The notes under the pieces were generated by a model. It searched no databases. It saw only the letters and a list, made by a program, of their open reading frames with translations, and was not told where the DNA came from. 64,000 nt of DNA from Blastobasis lacticolella. Taxonomy: Eukaryota; Arthropoda; Insecta; Lepidoptera; Blastobasidae. Positions 32,110 through 43,010 of this stretch are shown here, in pieces (position 1 is the stretch's first letter; every line of letters begins with the position of its first letter). Position numbers and translations under genes: made by a program. The stretch covers positions 9,502,001-9,566,000 of the forward strand of contig LR990060.1 of the NCBI GenBank assembly GCA_905147135.1. Reading direction: 5' to 3'.

Positions 32110-32182
32110 AGCTCCGGTACGATACCAGTGAAGAATAAGGGTTAGTGCTATTCTACTACGCTCTGGTCAGACACCACACAGT
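32110..32182 (-). repeat. Family A 5' end fragment
   Basis: GGGTTAGTGCTATTCTACTA then CAGACACCACACAG matches the minus-strand start of family A (CCGTGTGGTGTCC...GAATAGCACCAACC). It lies immediately upstream of the ORF1 fragment on the same strand. Confidence 0.55.
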
Positions 32183-32860
32183 TTATATCTACAATAGTAC
32201 TTAGTAATCTAACAAAAGAACCGTCACAACTTTTCACGTCACAAAGTTCCTATCTAATGGGAAATTTATAACCCAGACTGTTCCTAAAGGCGGCTAATCC
32301 TCCAAACCTGAAGACAATAAGGGCTGGCAATTCCCAAGAATTGGCAGCGGCAAAGACCATAAGTCACTCTATGGAAAACTGCGGCTCCCATACTGGATAC
32401 GCCGATATATCATCCGATGGACAATGCCCAGGGTCGATATTTCACAATGAAAGACGGTCATTGTTCGCTTCTATTGTATAAGCCGGAATTAAGACGTAAG
32501 CGTCCGACACGATTGAATTTTCCGACGGTTGTAATTGCTTTATTGTTGGATGTTGGTTCCTTGCGTGATAGCGGCTTTGGATTCAGTGATATTGACGTTT
32601 GGGCGGAGATTTGTGATTTATTGAAAGGTAAATGGTGCCAAATATTCGAAGCGGTACGGAGAACTAATAAGCGAAATTTTTTGTGATTTAAAAAAATCTA
32701 TTCACACTGGCTCAGTCTGAATAAACTTTGTTTCAACAAACGATAATTGTTTCCAACTAAACTCGCGTTCTTTACACATATTATTAATATTAAACGGAAC
32801 TCTAAAGCGTCGTACCTTTTCGATTTGTTTTCCCGACATGTCGGTAGGGTTACACCCACC
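32183..32860. other. Unassigned; one unexplained frame
   Basis: A plus-strand frame at 32417-32686 (89 codons) contains KRPTRLNFPTVVIALLLDVG, and a GT (AAAG|GTAAATGG) occurs near 32628. I do not recognise it and find no acceptor upstream, so it is not called as a gene. Confidence 0.25.
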
Positions 32861-33021
32861 GTGGTCTCGAGAAGACTGCAGTAGAGTAATCGCTGCGGTG
32901 ATGTGCGGGTAAACTTCCTACCCTCACATGGATACAGGTAATGTCACAATTCTATGTGAGGGTAGGAACTACCGCACATCACCGCAGCTTCCATCTCTCT
33001 ATCGCAGCCTTCTCGTGGTAC
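32861..33021. mobile_element. Long imperfect foldback (inverted repeat)
   Basis: The left arm 32861-32929 and right arm 32954-33021 pair over about 68 bp, with the core CTGCGGTGATGTGCGG and CCTACCCTCACAT nearly perfect. The loop is 24 bp. No coding capacity. It is likely a foldback-type MITE; a small-RNA-producing hairpin is an alternative. Confidence 0.7.
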
Positions 33022-33515
33022 GTCGCGTATAAGACTCGTTTAATAAAGCAATAATTGTCTATTATTTCATGCCAAATGTATAGGCACAACTGAAACAAAC
33101 CTCACTAACAATCACATAGAAGATTCAAATTGAAACGTTACTCTCATTGTTACAAACTAGAGCTTCTCAAAAGCTTTCAAGCTCAACTGGGCCTCCAGTG
33201 GAATGTTTACACTGTTAGCGAACTTTGTGTGCCACAAGTTTTAAATTAAATTTCCTCTGAAGTAATGATTGTGTGAGCGAGTAAAGCATTTGATTAAAAC
33301 TAAATACAATACAACTAACTCACCACAATATTACTTAGCGCTAAAAGTTATTTTAGGAACTTGTAAATGACTAATAGACACCACAGGTGACCGGAGATCT
33401 GGCTCGTTCCTTGGTCAGAAAATAAGTATAAGAAGTAATGCACCCAGCTTTCTAGGCACTATTCCATGGGACGACATTTAAAATTCTTAGCGTATATATA
33501 GTGCTTGTTTATGTT
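33022..33515. other. Unassigned with a shared LINE motif
   Basis: GACACCACAGGTGACCGG at 33378 with CTGGCTCGTTCCTTGG is the repeat also seen at 20122. Nothing else is recognised. Confidence 0.35.
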
Positions 33516-33594
33516 TTTCTTTTTTCAAAGTGAATACAAGGGTATTTACTTTGAAAAAAGAAACAGACAAAATGAAAGGTCATTTTGTCTGTTT
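33516..33594. other. Two overlapping hairpins with identical AAGG loops
   Basis: Stem 1: 33516-33537 pairs with 33542-33563 (22 bp, one G-T pair), loop AAGG at 33538-33541. Stem 2: 33561-33575 pairs perfectly with 33580-33594 (15 bp), loop AAGG at 33576-33579. The two stems share three bases, so they could be alternative or stacked structures. Confidence 0.85.
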
Positions 33595-33723
33595 TATGAA
33601 TGAATAAATATGTTCTCATTAAAAATATTACTTAATAATAGATACTTATTATAAGAAATGTTCGTATTATGATTTTTTATGGTAAAGTTGTATGCATCAT
33701 CATAATTTGATATTAACCTATAT

Positions 33724-34133
33724 TATCCCATTGGGTCCTTAATGACCCAAAATTAGTCGGTACTTTCAAAAATTTTTATATTTTAGGGTATAATATTATT
33801 TTACTCTGAGTCCAGTCTGTCTGATAGTTGGAAGTTGTCTGATAGATAGATGAAGCACGTTATAGGTATTTTGTTTAGTCAATCTAAGTATAAATCACAT
33901 TTCTAGAGCTCTGAAAAGTTTTTATTCGGGATTGAAGAAACATTTCTGTGTCCGGAGTTACGAAAGATTTAAATATTATTTTTATCAGTTACATTTATGA
34001 ACATTTTTAATTGTCTCGTGGTTTTGAGATATCTGACGAATGTAAGTGAAGTGTTTGTTATACGTTTATATGTTTTTATACGTACATAAAAACACCGTAA
34101 ACATGTTTGGGTCGCCAGCGACCCATTGGGATA
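33724..34133. mobile_element. MITE with TA target duplication (Tc1/mariner-like)
   Basis: TCCCATTGGGTC at 33726 is matched inversely by GACCCATTGGGA ending at 34131, and both are flanked by TA. The inverted repeat extends, with mismatches, to about 29 bp. Each end is itself a small palindrome (GGGTC...GACCC). The 406-bp interior has no transposase. A diverged related end is at 42070-42100 (ATTATCACATGGGGTTG then GCGACCCAC). Confidence 0.65.
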
Positions 34134-34324
34134 ATCCCTGACCTTTTCATTTTTGTCCCAGGTCGAAGCGTGGCTTGACTGTATTCGAAATTTTAAAAGT
34201 TTTAGACCATACAATGAATGAGAAATATGTTAGCCATGTAGATTAATACTTGGATCTGCTTGGTGACGGTCAGCAGTGACTTGACAGACAAAGATTGTAG
34301 GTATAAACAGCCGCTAACAACAGC

Positions 34325-34410
34325 AAGCTAGTGTAATACACATTATCACCATACGAGTGGTCAGTCGCGACTTCTGCCAGAGTATTTTTCTTCCATTTCC
34401 CCTGGTCTTC
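34325..34410 (-). pseudogene. RTE family 3, distal C-terminal piece cut off by the LTR element
   Basis: The minus strand directly after the LTR element reads EDQGKWKKNT, the usual end block of BovB/RTE-like reverse transcriptases (DRxxWKKxT). It continues the reading of the fragment at 41092-41965 across the 6.7-kb insertion. One frame change lies at the junction. Confidence 0.65.
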
Positions 34411-36802
34411 TGTAACTTCTCAGTCACCCTAGTACCTATCTGTCTGTATAAATACACACATACGAGTATCTACCTATAAAGAGTAGACATAACATAATAA
34501 ATATCATTTCACATATTGTGATTTGGCCGTAAGCAAGTGATCGTCTAGTTATTGATTTTAATTTTCAGACCTATTACGTTGTGTACACATTTTGAAAAAC
34601 GTCCCAAGAAATATGTAAGTTTTATAGAAATTCTCTGTAATTCAACCGTACGAATATTCGGAAGATTATCGCAAATGAATAAAAAATAGTTCACCTAAAT
34701 AAAAGTATCAAAATCATTAAAATTAAACAGTTGAAACATAAATCCACGTAAATAAGATGATTTAAATGTAATTCAAGCAAATCGAAATAGTCAAACAATT
34801 TATAAAATCCGTACAAAAATCAAACAAAGTATAAGTAAAGTAAACATGCGACTTAGCTTTGACAGCACTCGAAACGGCAACGGATTCTTCTTTCTTCTGT
34901 GGCCACTCTAACCCTATGATTGCGAAACCCTAACGTTATCCTCACTTAAATAATATAGAATAGAGGCCATTTGGTCTCGGAAAACCTACCTAATCGATAA
35001 GGAACTGAGACTCCCATCACACCTCATATCTCAGCCAACCAGCAAAGCCTTCGAAATCAAACGAACCAGTGACCTATTGTTTACTTCGCTCAAACCGTCA
35101 CACATATTCCGATCATCTCGTCAGACATTATTAAGGTCCTACCTATCGACTCACGAGTCCAAGGAGAGACTATTATTTTAAATTTTATTTACTTCGCGTG
35201 TGTAAGATGTGTGCCTATGTGAGGGACGATAACGACTCGGGCCAGGTTTCGATCCAAACTCGAGATTCATGTCCGTAGGAAAATGTCATTAAAGCTTTAA
35301 AAGCACAAAGGGTATTAAACGGAACATGGGCCAAAATCGTACCAGAATTCGGCGGCAAACCTAGGCGTAGACTTAGTTAGAGCGCCTAGGCCATCTGAGA
35401 CCAAGTCGGGATTCGTGCCGGACTCATTCTCTTAGAGTGTATTCGATGTCACATCCGAAACTGTGTCCCAGGTTAGTTTTATAGTTTTTCGTTCAGTGAG
35501 GGTGAGTACTGATGATATGTAATTTGGTAATCTTTTCCCCAAAAAATTGTGTTTCACCTTTCACACTTACGTTGAAATCTCTAAGAGCCCTAATAAATAC
35601 TCTTAACTACCACAAAAGTAATGAGAATGTAACTTACGCTTTCGAAACTTAGAAACAAAGACAAATGTAAAACAAACCAAATCACTGACACTACGGGGAT
35701 AAAGAAATAGATAGATAACGAAAGAAACGACACAAAGCTGAAAAATAACACAAAATAATGAAGCACTAATTAATATAACAAACTGCACGCGAGTTGTAAT
35801 GAATTTTTCGAGGAAATTTGGAAAAGCCTGGGGTTTCTTAGTTACAGAAATGGATACGATGATGTTCACGCGACGCGACCCAGGGGCTGACTGTCCCGTT
35901 TCTACTCCTCTGGCCACCTTGCTTAAAATCGTTATCGTCAAAATTCCCACAGTTCAATATTTCAAACAAACAAAAAATGAAATATTTCTAAGTTTATGAG
36001 GTCTAAAGCGACTGCTCTTATAACGTTCGCACATCCATAAATTTTACAAAATGTTCCTGATAAACCGAAAATAGTTAAATGTTACAACAGCTAGGGATGT
36101 AGGGATGTGTGCATACGACGTTTTATTTATTTACCGAGTCGATTAAATTTAAACAACGCAAACAAAAATACGTAAGCAAATGGATTCGATGTGTAATTTC
36201 TTTAGACCAAAATTTATAATGTAGGGAGTTATAAGTAAACAATATAAAGACATTTTAGGTACTATAAACTCGATGTAATGTTTCATCAGACTGAATATAG
36301 AGATATATAATTCCTATAAAGCAAATCCATTTGAGTCATCAAACAAGTAGATTAAAATTAAATTCTAGACTCGTTTAATATTTAGGTGTGCTTTTATTCA
36401 ATTATTTATTTCGATATTTCGTTGGAACGTATTTGTATGAATTTCACATCACTATCACTTGTGAGTATTTTTCTTGAGTCCCATACTTGACGCCAAACAT
36501 TTAAGATATTCACGATATTTCGCCTGTCGTACAACCAATCAATAGCGTAAATTTATTACGGGCTTTTGAAGTAAAATATTTCTCTTATCGTCAAATAAAT
36601 TGTTTAAGTTTATTACAAAACCAAGTTTTGGTTAAGTATTTGAGAGCATTTGTTAAAAGAAATCATGATAAGCAAACTATTTTTAACCACACACTGCTCT
36701 GTGTATGATATGCGTATTTATTTCCAAGTCCATTAACTACAACCATATGATATATAAATAAATTGTACGGTGACGAGCTTATGGTACATAGTGATCGTTA
36801 CA
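34411..36802 (-). repeat. LTR copy 1 (3' LTR in element orientation)
   Basis: 2392 bp, AT-rich, with TG...CA ends. Small open frames inside (35603-35950 minus, 35799-35999 plus) are repeated identically in the other LTR and have no motif. A promoter and polyadenylation site would be expected within an LTR but could not be fixed. Confidence 0.85.
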
Positions 36803-36815
36803 GAGCGCCCCTTTG
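36803..36815 (-). other. Candidate polypurine tract
   Basis: The minus strand reads CAAAGGGGCGCTC directly before the LTR start TGTAAC. The core AAAGGGG is typical of a polypurine tract used to prime plus-strand synthesis. Confidence 0.55.
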
Positions 36816-38677
36816 ATTTGAACATGTTCTTAATTCCTGAAGGGAAGAAGAACGTGGAAAATCACCACTTGAAAAACATGAAAACGACAAAGATGTCTAA
36901 TCTAAATCGTCATATTTTAATTATGCGTTCTTTCTGAGTCGGGTACAGAATAAAAGCTAGCCTCATACATTCCAAATTCTTAGATTGATTTGAAAATAAC
37001 ACTAATTCTATCCGTGCCCCAGGTACTCCCCTTTTAGTAACCAAACTTATTGATGCTTGCATTTTATCATTCTTCACCCCTTGCAATCTTAAAAAGTACA
37101 TATTTTTTTAATCCTTTCAAATACCTAACCCAAAATAGAAAACTTATATGTTTGTCACTATTTGACGTCAACATCGCAAACCCAATGTCACTCGCAAACT
37201 TTTTATAAAGGTCACAGTCACACCATCTGTGCTGAAAGTGATCCCTTTTTTCATACGCATCTGTTTTGGGGTGAATGACCGTGTGTTCGTTTTTTTATAA
37301 GTATTAACATTTCCGGATTCCCCTTTTTTTTTGTTTACCAATAAGGCGGCAAGCAAGCGCACAGTCCGCCAGATGGTAAGCTTTTAAATCGCGTTATACT
37401 ATTTGGAAGAGCAAAAAAAATGAAAAATAAGATGCCCATATTAATTTCCTACGCAATTACTAATAAGCGAAACGCCCCTTAACATCTGCGACAAATATGT
37501 AGAAAGTCGGTCCGATTGAAAATAGAAAATGTTCCTCAGAATCTACGGTTCAAACTCTTCCCACACTACGATTTACATACATAATATGTCGTAGATTACA
37601 ATTTATTAAACCAAAATGTAATATAATTTCCTGCCAATGACTACATTTGTAATCATCGTAGTTTTAAGTTTGATGCGCATTGCGCCATTTACCGTTATAA
37701 ACTAATCGGTACACGCTGCCAGCTAATAGTAGCGCGTTTTTTATTTCATACCAATGGCAATTGAATATGTCAAGTGCTTTTGCGAGGAATGCGCGTCGCT
37801 TGGGCATCGCTGCGGGGCGGCAGGACGCCCGCTAGGATTGAAGAGGCACGCCCGCGATAATACTGTGTATCTACCTAACATTTGTTTACAATAGTATATG
37901 ACGTTGAATCCCGGGCTCCTATTTTCATCTCCACAAGAACTTAGCCCGAGAACGCCCATGATTCGACACATATATACACAAAGCCATACTGTAGTAACTA
38001 CCTCGCTCCATGTAACTAAACTGAAGAATCGCATATGCATTGTATTACGCCCCTTAATTCTCTAAATCTTAAGATTTAGTATTCACATTTACACAAATAT
38101 TGCTTTAACTATTATTTTCTATTAAGTATTGAAATTTGAACAAAAGTGACGAGCTAAATGTACTTGTTCAACGCCCCTTATTTCTATAAATGTTTTAATT
38201 TAAGGAACACAAAGCTTTCCTACGTATCACCTTTCTCAAATCATCTTTTATAGAATTCGTCACTTTAATCTTTAAAGTTTCCATTACTAAAATTTTGAAT
38301 GCACATGATAAACTACAGTCACTCAACGCCCCTTAAATAAAAAAATAATGCTATCGAATAATTTGTTGTAATTAACAAAGACGTGGTTTATTGAACGAAT
38401 ACATCAATTTTAAATTCGTCTATATCCAAATCCAAAATGATACAAAAAGGGACCTCAGCTGTTCTAACTGATGAGTGACCCATATTTTTTTTCATTAAGC
38501 AACAAAAAATGCATTCCTTGTGAAGAGCGAACGACCCAAGATATTCACAATCGGTTTATTATTTTTGTTTTCGCAGAAAAGCTAACGGTTATGACATGCT
38601 ACGTTGTGTTTCATAGTAACCAGGTTCTTTTGTCGCGTAATTGAATCAATTTAATTCAATTTTTAATGACGCAATTA

Positions 38678-38697
38678 TCCTGGACACGCGCACCAAA
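38678..38697 (-). other. Candidate primer-binding site
   Basis: Two bases inside the 5' LTR (minus strand) is TTTGGTGCGCGTGTCCAGGA, beginning with the TGG expected opposite a tRNA CCA end. Which tRNA would prime is not clear. Confidence 0.45.
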
Positions 38698-38699
38698 TC

Positions 38700-41091
38700 T
38701 GTAACTTCTCAGTCACCCTAGTACCTATCTGTCTGTATAAATACACACATACGAGTATCTACCTATAAAGAGTAGACATAACATAATAAATATCATTTCA
38801 CATATTGTGATTTGGCCGTAAGCAAGTGATCGTCTAGTTATTGATTTTAATTTTCAGACCTATTACGTTGTGTACACATTTTGAAAAACGTCCCAAGAAA
38901 TATGTAAGTTTTATAGAAATTCTCTGTAATTCAACCGTACGAATATTCGGAAGATTATCGCAAATGAATAAAAAATAGTTCACCTAAATAAAAGTATCAA
39001 AATCATTAAAATTAAACAGTTGAAACATAAATCCACGTAAATAAGATGATTTAAATGTAATTCAAGCAAATCGAAATAGTCAAACAATTTATAAAATCCG
39101 TACAAAAATCAAACAAAGTATAAGTAAAGTAAACATGCGACTTAGCTTTGACAGCACTCGAAACGGCAACGGATTCTTCTTTCTTCTGTGGCCACTCTAA
39201 CCCTATGATTGCGAAACCCTAACGTTATCCTCACTTAAATAATATAGAATAGAGGCCATTTGGTCTCGGAAAACCTACCTAATCGATAAGGAACTGAGAC
39301 TCCCATCACTCCTCATATCTCAGCCAACCAGCAAAGCCTTCGAAATCAAACGAACCAGTGACCTATTGTTTACTTCGCTCAAACCGTCACACATATTCCG
39401 ATCATCTCGTCAGACATTATTAAGGTCCTACCTATCGACTCACGAGTCCAAGGAGAGACTATTATTTTAAATTTTATTTACTTCGCGTGTGTAAGATGTG
39501 TGCCTATGTGAGGGACGATAACGACTCGGGCCAGGTTTCGATCCAAACTCGAGATTCATGTCCGTAGGAAAATGTCATTAAAGCTTTAAAAGCACAAAGG
39601 GTATTAAACGGAACATGGGCCAAAATCGTACCAGAATTCGGCGGCAAACCTAGGCGTAGACTTAGTTAGAGCGCCTAGGCCATCTGAGACCAAGTCGGGA
39701 TTCGTGCCGGACTCATTCTCTTAGAGTGTATTCGATGTCACATCCGAAACTGTGTCCCAGGTTAGTTTTATAGTTTTTCGTTCAGTGAGGGTGAGTACTG
39801 ATGATATGTAATTTGGTAATCTTTTCCCCAAAAAATTGTGTTTCACCTTTCACACTTACGTTGAAATCTCTAAGAGCCCTAATAAATACTCTTAACTACC
39901 ACAAAAGTAATGAGAATGTAACTTACGCTTTCGAAACTTAGAAACAAAGACAAATGTAAAACAAACCAAATCACTGACACTACGGGGATAAAGAAATAGA
40001 TAGATAACGAAAGAAACGACACAAAGCTGAAAAATAACACAAAATAATGAAGCACTAATTAATATAACAAACTGCACGCGAGTTGTAATGAATTTTTCGA
40101 GGAAATTTGGAAAAGCCTGGGGTTTCTTAGTTACAGAAATGGATACGATGATGTTCACGCGACGCGACCCAGGGGCTGACTGTCCCGTTTCTACTCCTCT
40201 GGCCACCTTGCTTAAAATCGTTATCGTCAAAATTCCCACAGTTCAATATTTCAAACAAACAAAAAATGAAATATTTCTAAGTTTATGAGGTCTAAAGCGA
40301 CTGCTCTTATAACGTTCGCACATCCATAAATTTTACAAAATGTTCCTGATAAACCGAAAATAGTTAAATGTTACAACAGCTAGGGATGTAGGGATGTGTG
40401 CATACGACGTTTTATTTATTTACCGAGTCGATTAAATTTAAACAACGCAAACAAAAATACGTAAGCAAATGGATTCGATGTGTAATTTCTTTAGACCAAA
40501 ATTTATAATGTAGGGAGTTATAAGTAAACAATATAAAGACATTTTAGGTACTATAAACTCGATGTAATGTTTCATCAGACTGAATATAGAGATATATAAT
40601 TCCTATAAAGCAAATCCATTTGAGTCATCAAACAAGTAGATTAAAATTAAATTCTAGACTCGTTTAATATTTAGGTGTGCTTTTATTCAATTATTTATTT
40701 CGATATTTCGTTGGAACGTATTTGTATGAATTTCACATCACTATCACTTGTGAGTATTTTTCTTGAGTCCCATACTTGACGCCAAACATTTAAGATATTC
40801 ACGATATTTCGCCTGTCGTACAACCAATCAATAGCGTAAATTTATTACGGGCTTTTGAAGTAAAATATTTCTCTTATCGTCAAATAAATTGTTTAAGTTT
40901 ATTACAAAACCAAGTTTTGGTTAAGTATTTGAGAGCATTTGTTAAAAGAAATCATGATAAGCAAACTATTTTTAACCACACACTGCTCTGTGTATGATAT
41001 GCGTATTTATTTCCAAGTCCATTAACTACAACCATATGATATATAAATAAATTGTACGGTGACGAGCTTATGGTACATAGTGATCGTTACA
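38700..41091 (-). repeat. LTR copy 2 (5' LTR in element orientation)
   Basis: Matches copy 1 over 2392 bp with one noticed substitution at 39310. Near-identity of the LTRs indicates that little time has passed since insertion. Confidence 0.85.
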
Positions 41092-41965
41092 CTTCGACAT
41101 CCTAAATTGTTCACGTCGTAGCCGTTGGCTCTCGCTTCCAATTCTATGATGCCAATGCATCGCTTCCTGGGCCTCTCACGGGAAGCAGGTTTAGGCATCT
41201 GGGTCTTGCGTAGCACATGACCAAACCAGTGCAGGCGAGCCTCTTTAATCTTATCGGATATGTTTATCACATCAAGGTTGCCACGAATGTACTTGTTACG
41301 GACTCGGTCGAGTCGGATAATGCCACACATCCATCGTAGCATTATCAGCTCGTTGGCGTGGAGTTCGCGGACGTTCTTTGTCAGCGCGGACCAGGTCTCG
41401 CAGCTAGACAGCATCAGGTGAATAGTTATTATCTTTCATAAATAAGTCCCTTGTCTCACCTTGACAGGTATTTTGGGGTCACAGGTTACTGCCATGAACT
41501 CCCGTCATTTGCTGACGTGTTCCGAATTTCTAGTGAGAGGACGTCGAGTACAACACAAGCAAGTAGGTCCTGTGGACAGGATACTGGTGTTAACCCCATG
41601 GCCTACTATAGTTTTGACGACGTTCACAGTCATGGTGAACATGCCCTGGATATTTTTAAAGTTTGCTTGGAGCTAAGATTTTATCTCAGAGCCCACCAGG
41701 TTACCTCTCGAGATACGTTGTCAAAAAGCTTCTGGATCGAGGAATGCGAAGTGCAGAGGCTGATTCCTGAGTGCAGAGTCTATTATTGCAATAGGCCTCC
41801 TGGAGGACTCTAAGGACAAATATAGGATCCATTTTGCTGCAGTCCGGCCTGAAGTCGTACTAGCAATCCGACACGGAGGTTTCCGGGTGAAGTCTCTGAT
41901 CTATAGTACGGTCAAAGAGCTTCATTGTATGACGTATAACCTCGATAGCTACCGCACTTGTGTTT
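41092..41965 (-). pseudogene. RTE/BovB-like (family 3) reverse transcriptase remnant
   Basis: On the minus strand, segments in several frames read RTIDQRLHPETSVS, KMDPIFVLRVLQE, then a WWALR block, a KTIVGHGVNTS segment and, in an open frame at 41100-41414, LRWMCGIIRLDRVRNKYIRG, RLHWFGHVLRK and RERPRKR. This is the order in an RTE/BovB-like reverse transcriptase from the fingers/palm to the C-terminal domain. The catalytic (Y/F)ADD region is not seen. Stops and frameshifts show it is dead. The LTR element then interrupts it; the last piece is at 34325-34410. Confidence 0.75.
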
Positions 41966-42894
41966 TGAATAATACAATTAGTAATTTTTATTGTTTACTA
42001 CACTTTTGTTATTCAAAACAAGTTTCTTGACAGTTGACGAATCATTTCATATCGTACATTTTAGGGCATCTATTATCACATGGGGTTGTTAGCGACCCAC
42101 AAAATAAAACACTATTTTCAATTATCTTTTTAAAAACAAAATTTTTGTCTTTTATTTATGCCTATTTTGAGCAACATTTGCGAAAATCACAAATTTTCAC
42201 GACTCAAATAGTTACGGGCATGGGTTAACATGAAAAGTTATATTAATTCGATCTCGAAGCTCCCGAGGCTATTGCCAACTTTTTTCTTTGACATTTCATG
42301 CTTGTCTCTGCAATAAGAAAGTTTTATTTGAATATTTTTATTTGTAGCCTCTTCGCATAAAATTGTGAACGCGTGTGAACCGATCAATGTCGTTATTGCT
42401 ATAAATATTGAAATATGGGTGGAGTTTATACGTTTTAATATTTTATCAATTCACTAGAAGTATAAAATTATTTACTATGCGCAATCAAAAATGTTTACAG
42501 AAATAAGACCATACATAATACGTACTACGTGTTGGCAATTGATAAAAGGATATGTATTGTATTTGTATTGACAACGGATTAACATTTGGAACACGCCTCC
42601 ATAATATCTTTTGTTCATCTCAAAAATAGCTTTCAAACAATGTATTGAAGGTGAGCAAAACAGAACAAACATTGAATATTATGCCTTAGAATTAAACAAA
42701 GTTCCCGGCGTCTGTCCCTATCGATGTACCTATGTATGTATCTATGTACGCTTAGACCTTTTAAACTACGCAATGGATTTTAATGCGGCCTTTAACAATA
42801 GATAGGGTGATTCAAGAGAAAGGTTTATAAGCAAGAAAAATGGTAAAAAGTGACGTAACCGTGACAAAAAGCTATTTTAAAATTTATAACAAAA
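41966..42894. other. Mostly unassigned; MITE-related end and Lep1-like trace
   Basis: 42070-42100 resembles one end of the TA-flanked MITE at 33.7 kb. 42735-42800 (ATGTATCTATGTACG, ACGCAATGGATTTTAATGCG) is a Lep1-like fragment. No gene. Confidence 0.4.
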
Positions 42895-43010
42895 CGCGCA
42901 GCGTCCGCGTAGTCACCGCATAGTGATCGTGACGCACCCGCACAGCCGTCTTGCCGCAGCCGCGTCGTGTCCGCGTCATGTACCCGCCAATAGAGTAGAC
43001 TGCACGTTTA
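42895..43010 (-). repeat. Family D dispersed repeat
   Basis: GTCCGCGTAGTCACCGCATAG, CGACGCACCCGCACAGCCG-like units and CAATAGAGTAGACTGCACGT are the reverse complement of the copy at 29777. The copy is rich in CCGC and GTCCGCGT steps. Confidence 0.6.

Larger units (their letters stand above)
36803..38699 (-). other. Non-coding interior of the LTR element
   Basis: 1897 bp with only short motif-less ORFs (for example 37741-38040 minus). The motif ACGCCCCTTA (minus TAAGGGGCGT) recurs at 37472, 38047, 38171 and 38335, resembling the polypurine tract at the LTR junction (36806-36814). A stretch GTGACGAGCTAAATGTAC at 38147 also resembles the LTR end GTGACGAGCTTATGGTAC. A LINE-tail trace (GCACAGTCCGCCAGATGG) is at 37360. 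Confidence 0.7.
34411..41091 (-). mobile_element. Non-autonomous LTR retrotransposon (LARD-like), young insertion
   Basis: Two direct repeats of 2392 bp (34411-36802 and 38700-41091) have offset 4289 throughout, and the one difference I noticed is A35021 versus T39310. Each repeat starts TGTAAC and ends GTTACA (TG...CA with a short inverted repeat). The unit is flanked by CTTC at 34407-34410 and 41092-41095. On the minus strand a purine-rich tract (AAAGGGGCG) precedes the 3' LTR, and a primer-binding-like segment (TTTGGTGCGCGTG) follows the 5' LTR. No gag, protease, reverse transcriptase or integrase motif is visible, so it must be moved by another element's enzymes. The LTRs are unusually long. 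Confidence 0.85.

Noticed and set aside
32417..32686. Possible host exon ending near a GTAAAT donor
   Set aside because: No acceptor, no recognisable domain and no neighbouring exon; kept only as an unexplained frame.
35603..35999. Genes inside the LTRs
   Set aside because: The frames recur because the LTRs are identical; they overlap on opposite strands and have no motif.
34411..41091. Segmental or assembly duplication instead of LTRs
   Set aside because: The repeats end exactly at TG...CA, are flanked by CTTC, and the disrupted RTE relic continues across the whole unit. An assembly error would not create these, though long reads should confirm.
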